Below are positions 11,513 to 23,203 of a DNA stretch of 64,000 bases, one piece after another. The stretch's first letter is position 1; each line of letters starts with the position of its first letter. A program made the position numbers and the translations under genes. Where the stretch lies: NCBI GenBank assembly GCA_021234155.1, contig JAJEKV010000250.1:372001-436000 (forward strand), read 5' to 3'. The notes beneath the pieces were generated by a model. The model was not told the DNA's origin. It saw only the letters and a program-made list of their open reading frames with translations, and did not search any database. This DNA is from Isoetes taiwanensis (Eukaryota > Streptophyta > Lycopodiopsida > Isoetales > Isoetaceae).

Positions 11513-12781
11513 ATGTCTAAGTTTATGAAGATTGAGTCCACTCTAAAGCCTTTTGATGGTACACATTGGCATTCTTGGAAGTTTCGAGTGAAGGGTTTGT
11601 TGGAAGCCGATGATTGTTGGTCTGTGATAGGAGAGTCTAAACCACAAACTCTAAAAGATGATTGGAAGGAGAAAGATCGAAGGGCGATAGCATTTCTTCT
11701 AAATGTTATCACTGATGGTGTATTAATGCAGTTATCTGGAAGTAGTTCTATATCTTCATCATCTTCACCAACTTCTTTCACATCTACGCATGATCTTTGG
11801 GAGGCATTAGAAGCAAAGTATGGCCAATTAACCTCTGCAGAGCTTGCTGCTTTAGAGGCAAAGTTAGATACTTTGAAGTATAAGGAAGGAGAAGACGTGG
11901 AAAAACTCATTGTAGCTTTCAATGAGATATTTGCAAAGTTTGCTGCTGCAGGCCAAGCTAAGACCCAGGAGGCTCAAGTTATAGCTTTCACAAAAGCTTT
12001 TCCTCAAAGACTTGATCCTTTTAAGATGTCTATAAGGACACTTTATAAAGGTAATTTTGTTGAAGCGTGTAGTTCCATCAAGGCTGAGCTTGAGACACAA
12101 CAAGCTGCAGGCTATAGGAGTAATTCTAATGAAGTGGCTCTTGCAATACGTGGCCGTGGACGTGGAAGAGGTCGCGGTTATGTTTATCGTGAACATGGTC
12201 GTGGTGGCCGAGGTGGTGTAGGTACAAGTAGAGGTATCACACAAGAAGATGGTAATGGTCGTGGAGGACGTTGGCGTGATGATGGGAGATTTGCCAATGT
12301 CGAGTGTAACTATTGCCATAAGTTGGGTCACATACAAAGATTTTGTAGACAAATGAAAGCTGATTTGAAGAGATTGTCAGCTGAATACAAGAGCCAAAAT
12401 GTGAATGATATTGCTCCAGCAAATAGCGCAACAAACGTTGCATTCTCAGGTGATACAAAAAATGAAAATAAAGAAGAGATTGGTTTGAAAGTTATGGAGG
12501 TTGCTGATAGATATAGTAGGAGTCGTTTGTGCATTGATTCTGGTGCAACAAACAATATGTTTTCATCTCGTGCTTGGTTTGATAAGTTGCAGAATACTTC
12601 AACTACGGTGAGAGTTGGAGATGGTGATGAAAAGATTGTAGGTGGAGTAGGAGATGCACGAATCCCTTTGTCAAATGGAAAAGTTCTACATTTTTATGAT
12701 GCTTTATTGGTACCTGATTTGATCACTAATCTTGTATCAGTGGCAAAGATTTCGCATAAGGACATCGAAAGTGTTGTTTGA
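11513..12781 (+). pseudogene. copia gag and protease, C-terminally frameshifted
   Basis: An ATG at 11513 opens 422 codons. The N-terminal part is a copia gag (capsid-like) domain with DGTHWHSWKFRVKGLLEA. A Gly/Arg-rich basic stretch follows at about residues 203-255, then a CCHC zinc knuckle, CNYCHKLGHIQRFC, from about residue 265, expected to bind the element RNA. The aspartic protease motif CIDSGATNN has its Asp at about residue 342. The frame is lost near 12760-12775 and stops at TGA 12779-12781, before the integrase. In intact copia elements gag and pol are one continuous frame, so this is a disabling shift. Confidence 0.9.
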
Positions 12782-13469
12782 CAGTGAATGCTGTAGAATC
12801 TTCAATCTAGATTGGAAGGTGGTTCTTCAAGTCGAACGTCGAGGTAACTTGTATGAAGTCTTGGTTGATTCTGACCAAGAGAAGTTGTTGAGTCTTGTAG
12901 CAAAACCTCCTGCGTCTCAACTTGAACTTTGGCATCGTAGATTGGCACATTTTAATGTGGCCACGATCCAACATATGGTGAAGAATCAATTGGTAGCAGA
13001 TCTTAGTTGTGGACATGAAACTAAGATTGGTGTTTGTTCAGGATGCATGCTTGGAAAGATGCATGTTTTGCCTTTCAAAGACTCTGAAAGGAAAACTAGT
13101 GAAGTATTGGAGCTTGTTCATTCTGATGTTGTTGGACCCTTGCAGGTTTCTTCTTTGAATAGAAAGTTATACTTTGTAACTTTCATTGATGATTTTAGCA
13201 GGAAATGCAAATGTTATTTCTCGAAACAAAGGATGAAGTTTTTTGGAGTCTTCAAGCAATATAAAGCATGGGCAGAGAACTTGATTGGAAAAAAGATCAA
13301 ATGTTTGAGATCTGATCGTGGTGGTGAGTACATGTCAAGAGAGTTCCAGGAGTTTTGTGCTTCTCATGGAATCAAACATGAGTATACATGTCCAGGTACA
13401 CCTCAACAAAATGGAGTTGCAGAACGCAAGAATAGAACATTGGTTGAAGCAGCACGGAGTATGTTGTAG
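12782..13469 (+). pseudogene. copia integrase, N-terminal and catalytic core, premature stop
   Basis: The frame resumes after the shift. The zinc-binding GAG-pre-integrase segment has LWHRRLAHFN and CSGCMLGK (HHCC). The catalytic core shows the DDE triad: Asp in HSDVVGP, Asp in LRSDRGGE and Glu in NGVAERKN. TAG at 13467-13469 ends it in the middle of the normally conserved SML(L) segment. The following codons in the same frame continue the expected integrase sequence (SGLPLSLWAEAVN), so this is a simple nonsense change. Confidence 0.9.
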
Positions 13470-13596
13470 TTATCTGGTTTACCTCTCTCTCTTTGGGCTG
13501 AAGCGGTGAACACAACTTGTTATGTGCAAAATCAATTCCCACATCCCGCGGACCGGATAAAATTCGTAAGAAGTTTGGAGTGGTAAAAAGCAGAGT

Positions 13597-13983
13597 GTGA
13601 AACACTTACGTTCTTTTGGGTGTTTATCTTATAGTTTTGTTCCAGATGATGATCGAAGAAAGTTGGATGCCAAAAGTGAGGAGTACTATCTAGTTGGATA
13701 TTCAGAAGAATCCAAAGGTTATCGTTTGTATAATCCAAGGAAGAGGAATATTCACATATCACGCAATGTAATCTTTGATGAGACACGATTGTATAGGAGC
13801 GATCCAACTTCAATAAGCAAAATTGATGAAGAATGGATTCCTGTGGATTGGTTGGATGTGCAGTCTAATACCAAGCCATTGGAGATTGAATTTGAAGATG
13901 GTGATGAGGAGCATGATGGTGTACTCGAAGATGTTGATGGTGATGTACCTGCTGTACTTGCACCAGATGTTCAAAGAAAGTGA
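13597..13983 (+). pseudogene. copia integrase C-terminal region
   Basis: After a disrupted stretch (13540-13590) the frame carries RSFGCLSYSFVPDDDRRKLD, the typical copia segment that follows the DDE core, then YYLVGYSEESKGYRLYNP and ISRNVIFDE. An acidic linker follows. It stops before the reverse transcriptase. The fragment is an expected part of the polyprotein, disconnected by frameshifts. Confidence 0.88.
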
Positions 13984-14149
13984 TGTACGAACAGTTATAT
14001 GATCCTGAATTGTATGGTCGTGGCAAGCGAACAAAGCAACCATTAAAGATGCTTTGGAAACCTGGTGAACCCCAAGAAGAAGTCACTAGTGCATGTTTTC
14101 TAGTAACTGAGCCAATATCATACAAGGAGGCAATGAAATCGAAGGATCT

Positions 14150-14959
14150 TTGTTAAATGGCGAAGCAACCGATGCAGAATATACAAGTTTGATGGAGAAT
14201 AAGACTTGGGTGTTGGTAGATTCTCCTCTTAATGCTCATGTGATTGGTTGTAAGTGGGTTATGGTGCAGAAACTTGATCCTGATGGCAAGGTGGAGAAGT
14301 ACAAAGCAAGACTTGTTGCTCAAGGTTTCTCACAGATTGAAGGGATTGAGTACAATGAAAGATTTGCTCCAGTTGTGAAATCACCCACGGTAAAACTTCT
14401 TCTTGCTATGACAGCAGAATTTAACTTGATTGCAGAGACAATGGACGTAAAAGCAGCATTTCTCAATGGAGATCTTGAAGAAGTGATTTACATGAGGCAA
14501 CCTGAAGGATACAATGTTCCAGGACGAGAAAACAAGGTTTGTTTATTGAAGAAATCATTGTATGGATTGAGACAAGCTGCGAGACAATGGTATGCATGCC
14601 TAGATCAATTTCTCAAATCAAAAGGTTTTGTGACTTCTCCAGCAGATGATTGTCTTTATATTGGTAGGTGTGATGATGCAGTATGTTTTATTGGGATTCA
14701 TGTTGATGACAGTCTCATTGTTGGAAATTCACGACAATATGTGGATTTTGTGAAAAATATGTTAAGTAAGCGATTTCAAATGACAGATCAAGGTTATATA
14801 CATCATTACCTTGGCATGAAGGTAGAGATTGATCGAGATCAAGGTAAAGTCAAATTGAGCCAACATGGATATGTTGAAAAGATGTTGGAAAAATTTAGAA
14901 TGCAGACTTGCAAACCTGTGGCAACACCAATTGTACCGTGTACTATCTTATCTATCTGA
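14150..14959 (+). pseudogene. copia reverse transcriptase
   Basis: 269 open codons hold most of the copia RT domain: NKTWVLVDSP, KARLVAQGFSQ, FAPVVKSPTVKLLLA, DVKAAFLNGDLEE, KSLYGLRQAARQWY and the catalytic box IHVDDSLIVG (His in place of the common Tyr before VDD). The palm motifs are intact, but the domain lacks a connected start upstream and its frame ends at 14959, before the RNase H. RT would copy the element RNA in cytoplasmic virus-like particles. Confidence 0.92.
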
Positions 14960-15660
14960 GATGAGACCTAAAACGCAGGGGAGTATGAAACAATATTGAA
15001 GACACCATATCAAAGCTTGATTGGAGCATTGATGTACCTTGCATTGAACACTAGACCGGATATTGCTTTTGCAACAGGATATCTTAGCGAGGGTTTATGT
15101 CCGAACGGTGTTCTCAACATTGGCAATTTGCTAAGCCGCCGTTCTTCGGTATTTGAAAGGTACTATTAATTATGGTTTAGTACTTCATGGTGGACAAAAG
15201 TTGTTAGTATACTCGGATGCAGTTAGATTGGGGTGACATTGATACTAGAAGATCCACTAGTGGTATGGAAGTTTTTTTCTTGATGGTGGAAGTTTGATTT
15301 CATGGAAATGTAAACGTCAAGAATCGATTGGCATTATCATCGGTGAAGCGAGTATATAGCGGTCTCGAGGTGCTGCAAGAGAAGTGGTATGGATGCGAAG
15401 ACTTATGAAAAGTATTTTTATGAAACAAATAGAACCAACAAAAATATTGTGCGACAATCAAAGTTGTATTGCTATAGCGAAGAATCCTGTGTACCACTAT
15501 AGAACAAAGCATATTGCTATCACGACATCATTTTATCGTCAAGTAGTAAAGAAGCTTAAAGATTAAGTTAGAGTTTATGCGTCTTGAAAACACAAAGTTG
15601 CGAGATATATTTACCAAACCATTGCGGCGTGCTCGTTTTGAAGAATTACGCCATATTTTG
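14960..15660 (+). pseudogene. copia RNase H, heavily broken
   Basis: The remnant starts with the pre-RNase H segment (YLALNTRPDIAFATGYL in a local frame, about 15032-15085). It ends with VWMRRLMKSIF, CDNQSCIAIAKNPVYH and RTKHI at 15386-15520, which are standard copia RNase H motifs. Several frameshifts and stops separate them. Confidence 0.85.
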
Positions 15661-15679
15661 GGAGTTCAAGTGTTGGCAT

Positions 15680-15688
15680 GAGGGGGAG
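15680..15688 (+). other. Polypurine tract
   Basis: gagggggag directly precedes the TG of the 3' LTR, as expected for plus-strand priming. Confidence 0.88.
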
Positions 15689-15910
15689 TGTTAGAATATT
15701 GAGTATTGGACTTGTACAATGTAATCAACATGCATTAGATTGCATGCATGTACATGCACATGCGCATGCACGCATGTGATTGCATGCACAACACTTGTAT
15801 AGTATGCATGTGCATTAAGATTTATTCATTGTATATATATTGGATGTGAATAAAGGAGAAAATGTCTTGGTTTGGTGAAGCATCTTGTTTATTGCTCTCC
15901 TCTATTTACA
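15689..15910 (+). repeat. 3' LTR of the copia element
   Basis: Starts TGTTAG. 15689-15904 is the same length as 11243-11458 and identical as read. It then runs into TTTACA, lacking 7 nt found in the 5' copy. The end at 15910 is inferred from the 5' LTR terminus. Confidence 0.9.
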
Positions 15911-16703
15911 CCAAAACGGATCAAACAGATTAGAAAGCCCGGAACTAGTTACGTTTCTATCAATTCTTGCGTAAGAAGAATTCTAATGAATGCCGGATTG
16001 GACAGGAAGAATTATATTACTCTGAAAAGGGTTTGGGCACCGCCGAAAATCACATCTATGGAGCCCTCAATGTAGTAGTCTTTGTCATAATGCCGTCCTT
16101 CATAGTCGAATAATGTATCCCGAGCTCAGTGAGAACCCACGGGGAGTAAAATGCTTGCATATCGCGTGCCAGAGTCGCCACGATTTGCACATTACGTGCC
16201 CCTGGAGGTGGAGCCGGAGATCCCTTCAGAGCAAAATGTATCAAATCCATTAGATCTAAATCCAAAATCAATGCGTCCTAATCTACCAAATGTAAATTCA
16301 AAGACGCGGTTTTTTGTTTCGAGCTTCAAAGCGACAAAATCTCAATCTAATTCTGTTTCCAATCAAAACTCAAGGACCCAACAGTAAATCTGGCAACAAT
16401 TTGCCCTTCCGTGCTAGAAATCGATCAGAAACCTTGATCTACGGACCTCTAGAAATACTAATTAGGAACCCAATAACAAATCTGCGAAGAACTTGCTGTT
16501 CAAACACTGGAACAGGCCAAATAGATCCCCTTCGCAATAAAATTCGGTGCCCATGCTGTAAAAGTTGCACTATCTTCCGTTCCAGAGGTTCCAGCAGTCT
16601 GGCTCCATGTCATAATTGTTGATTGCATACCAGCTCCTTGAAAAATAATGTAGGCGGCTTTAGGAGAGGGCTTCCAGTCGGGAACAAAAAAAGCGGCACC
16701 CAT

Positions 16704-17710
16704 AATTCTAAGTTTGGCCTATTTTTTACCGGAAAGATAGATATTTATAATTCCAAAAACGCAGCTAGTAATATCTTATATATAGGAAGATATATATAGG
16801 AGGATATGTGGAAAGAAAAAAGGTTTGGATATAGTATTTACATAGAATACTAGTCAAATGAAGAGCACCTTTGCCAAAACTTGGTATATGTGAGATCAGA
16901 TCTCCTTACCCAAAACTTAAGTTACCCATTTAAATTTGCCTCCTATATTATACCCCTCAAGTTTGCAAATATTCCAAAAACACCCTTCAAATAAAGAGCA
17001 TTCTTGAAAATATGGTAATATAGTTTTTGTACCTCCTCAAATCCAAAAGCGGTTTTCACGAACATTATAGATTAGGATAAAGATCTTTTTAATAAGATTG
17101 AATTCATCTAAATCAGAGTTGAAATTCTTGAGTTGTTTTCATGACATTTTTTAATTGTAACTTATAAATTCCTACTCCATTATGAATGATTCCGCTTCTG
17201 CTGGATAGGTCTCACTCTCATCATCGGTTTCATGAAATGCACCTTTTTATTGATCGATCACAAAAATGTTGTTGCCATTTGAGCCAAGTACTCTATTTTT
17301 GGGAATATTTTTAGAATATTTGTAAACCTTGAGGGGTATACTTTGAAATTTTTCCAATTTTATGGAAAGCCAACAGAATATCTTCAGAATTAGCTTCCAG
17401 TTTCTTTAAGATCAAAATTGATGGCCAACATATTTTCCAATCAAAAACTCAGATAAACCAGCAAGAACAATGCAGCTATAGAACTTCCACTTAAATTGCT
17501 TTTGCTTAAGGTAAATCTTCTGTCTCTTTAGAATGCCAAAGCCTAATGCTCAACTTCTGCCAACAGCTGACATGGTCAAATAAGCCATTACTTGAAGGAC
17601 TGCATCAAAATATACTTATATCCAATTTTTTGCCAAAACTAACTGCTAATCATGAAAACTTTATGGTACAGGACAATTGATCCTTACCTCCCCTCACCAA
17701 GAGGTCATCT
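16704..17710. other. No coding sequence; likely 3' flank/UTR of the CHID1-type gene
   Basis: AT-rich DNA between the stop codon of the minus-strand gene at 17711 and the pectinesterase pseudogene. I see no domain in any frame. Some of it is probably the 3' UTR of the upstream gene. Confidence 0.45.
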
Positions 17711-20021
17711 TTACAGCAAATCAAAAAAGTATTCGAGGCCTTGCCCTAATTCCCAAATAGAAATACCAACCTCGTATAATTGGCTTTCAGCAAGTCTGAT
17801 GTCCAAGTACTTCAAAGTCGGATAAAAGACTCTATGCTTTTTACCCTCATCAGCATAGTCAAAGTAATGTTCCCGATCAATAGGTTCCCATATAATTTTA
17901 GGTTTGTGACGTCTCAAAAGCCTCAAGTAATCATCACCCAAAATTGGCCCACCACCTAGATAAAAGACTTTCCGAAATGAGAAATCACATAGCACAAAGA
18001 ATGAATTGATAAACAATCAAACTTCACCACCTCGAGGAAGAGTAAAGTCATTGCCATAGAAGTTTATTCCCATAAGAATTCTAGAAGAGACGGTTACTGA
18101 TCGTTTTTGGGGAAGCAATGTCTGCAGGCATTCCCGAATCCAAAGCAATGGAGCACTTGGACCAGGGCTGTTGGCATGTGAAAAATCATAAGTCATAAGA
18201 GAAAATGCATCAACTGCCTCCTTCAGCACTGTAAGCTCCGAGTGACCAAATTGCAGTGCGCTTCCATCATTTGAAGGTGGAGGTATCACAAGAATTAACA
18301 CCAGAGGTTGTCCATCAGAAGATTTAAGTTTGTGAAGAGCAACGGCAAGATCCTTTATGAACCCAATAGCCTGGAAAACCACATAAACCTCAGTTGCCAC
18401 AGAGTCCTAACACAACAGAAAGGACCTGAAAAAAAGTAAGACTTAATTCCGGGATGGTAACACATAGTGACATAGATGGTGTTTCAACTGGAAAAACACA
18501 TCAGCATATGTAGCAGGCACAATAGTAGGGCTTTTCTTGAAATTGATAGAATGAAAAATCCAAGTTGCTCTTATTTATATATGTCTTACAAGGAGTAGGG
18601 CAGTACCTTCGGCCGTAACTCTGGGTTCTGTAACACCCCGTAAGCAGCCCAAGGTGACCATGCCTCTAAAACAATTCCATCAAAGCCCTGATTCCTGCAG
18701 TACTATGTGCCACATAGTCAGAGGAAACATTGTAATCAAAGTTTATACAAATCAATTTATATAGATTTCAAATGCCTCAAACAGAAAAACTGAAAACAAA
18801 AGTATCTTTGTGACTTCAAAGACATAAAAAACTCGCAACTTGACTTCCACTTTGTAATACATCACCAACAAGCTTCGAGTGGTGATTCTGGTTTTCCATG
18901 ACATGTATACAACAGAATCTACACTCAAGAAATATTGCTTTAGTTCCACCACACACCTGCATTCGGTAGTTATCAGGCTTATTGCATCATGCTTTTCCGT
19001 CGACAACATCATGGACACGCCCAATGCCCATCCTTCTATGACAACCCGAGGTACAATCTGCTTTTACATGCACACTGAAAACCATATTTAAAAAATAAAA
19101 ATTCAAGACAGGTCAAGTATCAAAGAAGAGCATGCGTTTGATAATATGATGCATTTTAATCCGTCAAAATTGATCTTCACTTCCTTAGCTAAGGAAAAAG
19201 AGCAATGCTTCTTTTCCTAGGCAACTAGATGCACACAGCGTTATCAAGAAGGAATGTTTCATTGTTACCAGTGGGCTTCCCCTTTTGCGCACAGCTGATA
19301 TCCATCCTTGATCCACGTCATGTTGCCCTCGCAGCTCTAAGCTTTTGTGATCTCTGCATATTAAATAAAACATAAGTAGTATAAATTATGGTGCCTATAG
19401 TAAGTTTCTTCAATGCTTTTGGTAGTGATGACAAACCTTCTTAACTGATACCAGACAGGAGAGATATGGGTAAACTTAGACCGATACCTCTTTGCCATAT
19501 CATAACCTTTTGAGTTCCTGCCAGTGAGACGCAAACCAGATTATTGGCCTGATATTTAACCTTACCTATATTTAATGCCTGGTTTTGTCTTAACAATTAC
19601 TCACCAGGGTGTGACATAGCCCAATACGGAACTAGACAAATTCCTGTGATCTACATTCTTCCAAGGCTGTTTTGCTGCCTAAAATACGAAATTTGATCAA
19701 TCCTTTCTGGAGCAATATTTGACAATTGAAGAAAAATATGATAAAACTCACTAAAAGAATATCTCGGTACTCCACATCAGTCGTTACAAGACCCTTTTCG
19801 TATGCAGACAACTCGGATGATTGAAGACCATCTTCATTAGTAGACCCCAGGCTATATATCAAGGTTATGGCAATCCCAATGACTGATATTGCGGCTAAGG
19901 CAAGTGCGCGAACCGTTTTCCTCCGCATCATAAATCGAGGCATTCTGATGCCATAATCTTCAGTCGGTCTTACCTCGTCGTGGGTTCTACTCCGGCGGCG
20001 TCTTCGTGTCGGATCCGCCAT
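17711..20021 (-). CDS. CHID1: CHID1-type chitinase-domain protein (GH18 family), 8 exons
   Basis: Exons in order on the minus strand: 20021-19752, 19678-19605, 19517-19437, 19353-19269, 19057-18957, 18694-18607, 18370-18031, 17955-17711. All introns are GT/AG and phases agree, giving 1284 nt and 427 residues, the usual plant CHID1 size. The exon 7 donor could lie 3 nt further in without changing frame. The N-terminus is basic with a membrane segment at residues about 39-58 ([16 protein letters not shown]), so a type II anchored or secretory protein. Family landmarks: [67 protein letters not shown] and [18 protein letters not shown]. The GH18 DGxDxDxE position reads DGIVLEAW, so the catalytic Glu is absent as in animal CHID1, which binds glycans. 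Role inferred: luminal or extracellular carbohydrate-binding protein. Confidence 0.93.
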
Positions 20022-20052
20022 GGCCGTCAAGAATGTGCACATTCAGCACAAC

Positions 20053-20061
20053 CATATATAG
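20053..20061 (-). promoter_or_regulatory. TATA-like element upstream of the CHID1-type gene
   Basis: On the minus strand ctatatatgg lies only about 32 nt before the ATG (20021). If used it would give an almost leaderless transcript, so the real start site may be further upstream. Confidence 0.25.
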
Positions 20062-20064
20062 GTT

Positions 20065-22000
20065 TGTCTTTAATATTTACCAAAATCATAGTTTATTTAC
20101 CAAATTTTTTTTTTTCGCACGTTCACTTTGAAGCAATTTTAGAGTGTCCACGTTGCCGCCAAGTGGGATTTTTGTGCAAGTGGAAGCTATTTCAACCGTT
20201 TGATTTCATCTACGGTGAAGAAAATACATGAAAATTCCAGCGTGTTCAGGGGCGTTGGAAGTTATGGTGGCGTTAGAGAGAACGAGAATTTGTATTGGCT
20301 CGTTCTACAGTGTTTCCATCTCTATTTTTGCTGCGTTTTTTCCCCGCTAGGCTTTTCTATCTCTATTTTTGCGGCATTTTTTTCCTTCTAGGCCTGCCGG
20401 CTGCCTCTGCCGGAATCTACACAAAGAGGTCGCTGGAGGTCATTTGAATCTATACAGGAGATATTGCTTGCACTGGAGGAGTGCCTTTGCTTCTGGTATT
20501 CTTAATAGGTATCTTATCTTAACCTCATGAACATCATCCTAGCATCAATACAAAACTGATTGTAAGTTGTTCTAAGCAAATTCCACCACTAAGCTGCCAT
20601 TGCTTGTGTTGCGATTGTTGCTCGGTTTAAAAACTCTAATTTTTGGAGATCTATAATTTGGGCGTAAATATTTTATTTGGATGCACATACAAAATCTTCT
20701 GTGCAAGAAGGAGACATTGGCAGGGCAAGATTAACATGTTTCCAGAATATCACTCATTCTTCAACCGAAGATATGAAGTGGTCATGTATTGAGAAAGAAG
20801 AAATAATTAACTTTATCAAGGATCTGAAGTGCAGGTCTATGAAGGATTCCTAGATCTTCTTCATCCAGTCACTAATATTGGTTGGAATAAGCTATGCTCT
20901 AGGATCTCTTTTAGAGCTGCCTAGAGTGGCGTTCCACTTGAGGTAAGAATATTATCAGATGCTTCAGAAATAGGGGACGTGGGAGTTTGGTCCCAAAACT
21001 TGCAGGGAAAATATTGCAGCTGCAAATTGGATTATTATCTTTGAGTCTTTAATTGTTTCCAATTGCTGCTAACCCTAAGGAGAAGCTGTAGCAGGGAGGG
21101 AAACTGGCAGATTTAAGCCATGAAGCTCATATTTATTGGACATGCGATTGACATGAAGAGAAGAGATATTATGGTCCAATAGATAAGCTGGAGTTTGCTT
21201 TGAAGAAGCCTCCCATGAATCTGCTGGTTGGGCCTCTGCTTGGCCAATACACTTCATGTAGGGCTTGGTGCAGGATTGACACATGCTTCTTCTTCTAATG
21301 ATGATGGGCCAGCTTGTTGATACAATTTGAAGCGCAAGTCCACGAAGGACTCAGATCTTCTTCCTGCAGTCACTGATGCTGGTTGAGGTAAGGTAAGTTC
21401 TGGGATCTCCTCTAGTATTTTTGCGTGTAATGCTCCTTAGGTGCGCCGAGAAATAGTGGAAGCGAAGTATTTGGCTTTGTTGTGAGATTGTCAGCGGTAA
21501 AAGCAATTGATTGATTTTTGCGACCAAGAAAGGATGGCGTCGTATCCAATGGATTTCAATGCATCCAATGGATTTGGTGTGTTTTTGAATAGGGGTCTTA
21601 AAGAAGAAGTTTTATGCAGCGACCTCTAGGCCTTGAGATTAAAAGGGGCAGGATAATTTGTTTGTAAGCTAAAGAGAGTTAATATGGCTGAAACTGGCTT
21701 ATTTATTGTAAGCTAAAGAGAGTTTTTTATGGCTGAAACAGGCTAATTTATTTACCCCAAATGTCAAACCTAATTTGGGCGTTGGAATACTTTCAAAGTA
21801 GAAAAGCCAAAGAGGAAACTACAAGCAGGGTATAATCTTGATCTCCATCTGGGGCAGATGCGCCAAGAGTGATCTAGATCGCAAAAAATCCACAAGAGAC
21901 CCAAGAGATGAGCTGGTTACTCCCATCTTCATTGAAGTACGATCAGCTGCGTCCCATTGTGCAATGGTGGGGTTTGCGGCATGCAATAGCTAGAGTGGCA
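20065..22000. other. No gene recognised
   Basis: Upstream flank of the minus-strand CHID1-type gene, then AT-rich DNA with short open frames only. A near-duplicate block starting gtaagctaaagagagtt occurs at about 21665 and 21707. Part of 22000-22412 is probably LTR of the copia remnant that follows. Confidence 0.4.
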
Positions 22001-22411
22001 TCAATAGCTAAGTAGCATCAGTGCAGCATGCAAAAAAGCTAATATGAGCTGATTACGGTAATAGACAAAATTCATTAAGACTCTGTTTGGACTTCCTATT
22101 CCACAATTCTATAGAGTAGCCTAGTCGTAACATAATTGTGTTATAATTGATCTCTGTCCAGGTATCCATCAGTTTTCATCAAAATAGCTTCACAGGCCGT
22201 TGCTGCCAAATTCTTAGAATCAACAATGATAATCTAGGATAAACAAATGGAGGTAGATTGAAATATGTAAGTGTCCTACAAGCTCAAGAGTGCACAATGT
22301 CCTAATGGAGCGTGACTATGGCATCATATATGTGTGCTATGTCAGCAACAAAAGTGAGTTAGCATAGGCATGCGTACAATCATTATAATAGGTAGAATGC
22401 ATATTCCTAAC

Positions 22412-22945
22412 ATTGCCCCTGATGACTAATGCATCCTGTAAAAAAAAAGCAGAAGTAACTATTGAGAGGCTGATCGCCCTTGAGGAAGAACAGAAGGCAC
22501 AACATGCAGTATTTTCTTCATAATAGCAAAGCTACAGCCATAAGGGGCTTCATGAAACCATTGCAGCTTGCTCTGTAGCATAACAGCAGGAAAGATGAAT
22601 GAAACCAGTCTGAAGTTGTTCTCGGATAAAACACAGCTTGATATCAAGATGCTTGATTTGAAGGCGCATCTTGGTCATTTTCATGCTGAATAGCACCATT
22701 GTTATCACAAAAGATTTGTGCTGAAGCGTCAGTAAGCCCTGAATCCTGATAAAGATGAATAAGCCATATCACTTCCTCTATTGCTATGCACAAGACCTTT
22801 TAACTCCGCTTCAGTTGTACTAATGCTAGAAGTAGCTTGTAATTTTGAAGTCCAGGTAATAGGATTAGTGCCAGAAAAATGCAACATAACCTGTGTTACA
22901 TATCTCGAGTCTTATATTGGGCAATATTGGGATCGCCCCCAAAAA
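22412..22945 (-). mobile_element. Ty1/copia 3' remnant (RNase H end and start of 3' LTR)
   Basis: The minus strand reads YVAFSGTNPITWTSKLQA and SSISTTEAEL, typical copia RNase H. After a frame change come IKHLDIKLCFIREQLQTG and a TEQAA-like segment, the usual copia C-terminus. A pyrimidine-rich plus strand (poly-T read as purines on the other strand) and aggggcaa precede TGTTAGGAAT at 22412 going down, the expected PPT and LTR start. The LTR would extend below 22412; its far end was not located. Stops and frameshifts make it inactive. Confidence 0.8.
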
Positions 22946-23203
22946 AAAAAAAAAATCAAATTCACTAATACTTAGCAAACTGACCAAAACAACCAGGAAC
23001 ATGAATCAGATCGTCAAGTATAAGTGTAAGACAGTTTTCCATCTGAATGTGCATTGTGCCTTTGCCTCTAGGTGTTGCTATATTNCCGTCGGCCATCTTT
23101 ACACCTCCAGCTATTTGATCCTACACTTATTTGAATGCCACAAGGCATACTGTAAGGTACCTTTACTTAAGTTTACTGTTATAACCCACCATGGCTTTCA
23201 AAG

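Larger units (their letters stand above)
11243..15910 (+). mobile_element. Ty1/copia LTR retrotransposon, near full-length, coding region broken
   Basis: Paired LTRs, a primer-binding site, a polypurine tract and the copia domain order gag, protease, integrase, reverse transcriptase, RNase H are all present on the plus strand. The element lies inside an intron of the minus-strand pectinesterase pseudogene. No exact 5 bp target duplication is visible: the left flank is aaaaa and the right flank ccaaa. Frame breaks near 12760, 13467, 13540-13590, 13980-14150 and throughout the RNase H region leave it non-autonomous. Confidence 0.95.
11146..16703 (-). pseudogene. Pectinesterase (pectin methylesterase) pseudogene split by a copia insertion
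   Basis: Three minus-strand pieces match consecutive parts of plant pectinesterases, cell-wall enzymes that demethylate homogalacturonan. Piece A (16703 to about 16524) has YIIFQGAG, TWSQTAGT and NFIAKGI. Piece B (16223-16021) has [20 protein letters not shown] and [16 protein letters not shown]. Piece C (11227-11146) has GCQINEIA and DGTIGAFCRDK. B ends at a GT donor (16020) and C starts after a CAG acceptor (11230-11228), both phase 0, so B and C join in frame across an intron that holds the copia element. Damage: B is 203 nt, one short of a multiple of three, giving a frameshift before the GAQDT region; a TGA follows in the restored phase; the Gln of GAQDT is Arg. The Asp of DT and the Asp of the IDVIFG motif remain. 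The N-terminal part and the LGRAW exon were not found. Confidence 0.8.

Noticed and set aside
11467-14125. Minus-strand ORFs of 69-162 codons opposite the copia element
   Set aside because: Shadows of the gag-pol frames on the other strand.
11231-15920. Target site duplication of the copia element
   Set aside because: The left flank aaaaa and right flank ccaaa do not match; I could not define a duplication for either possible LTR end.
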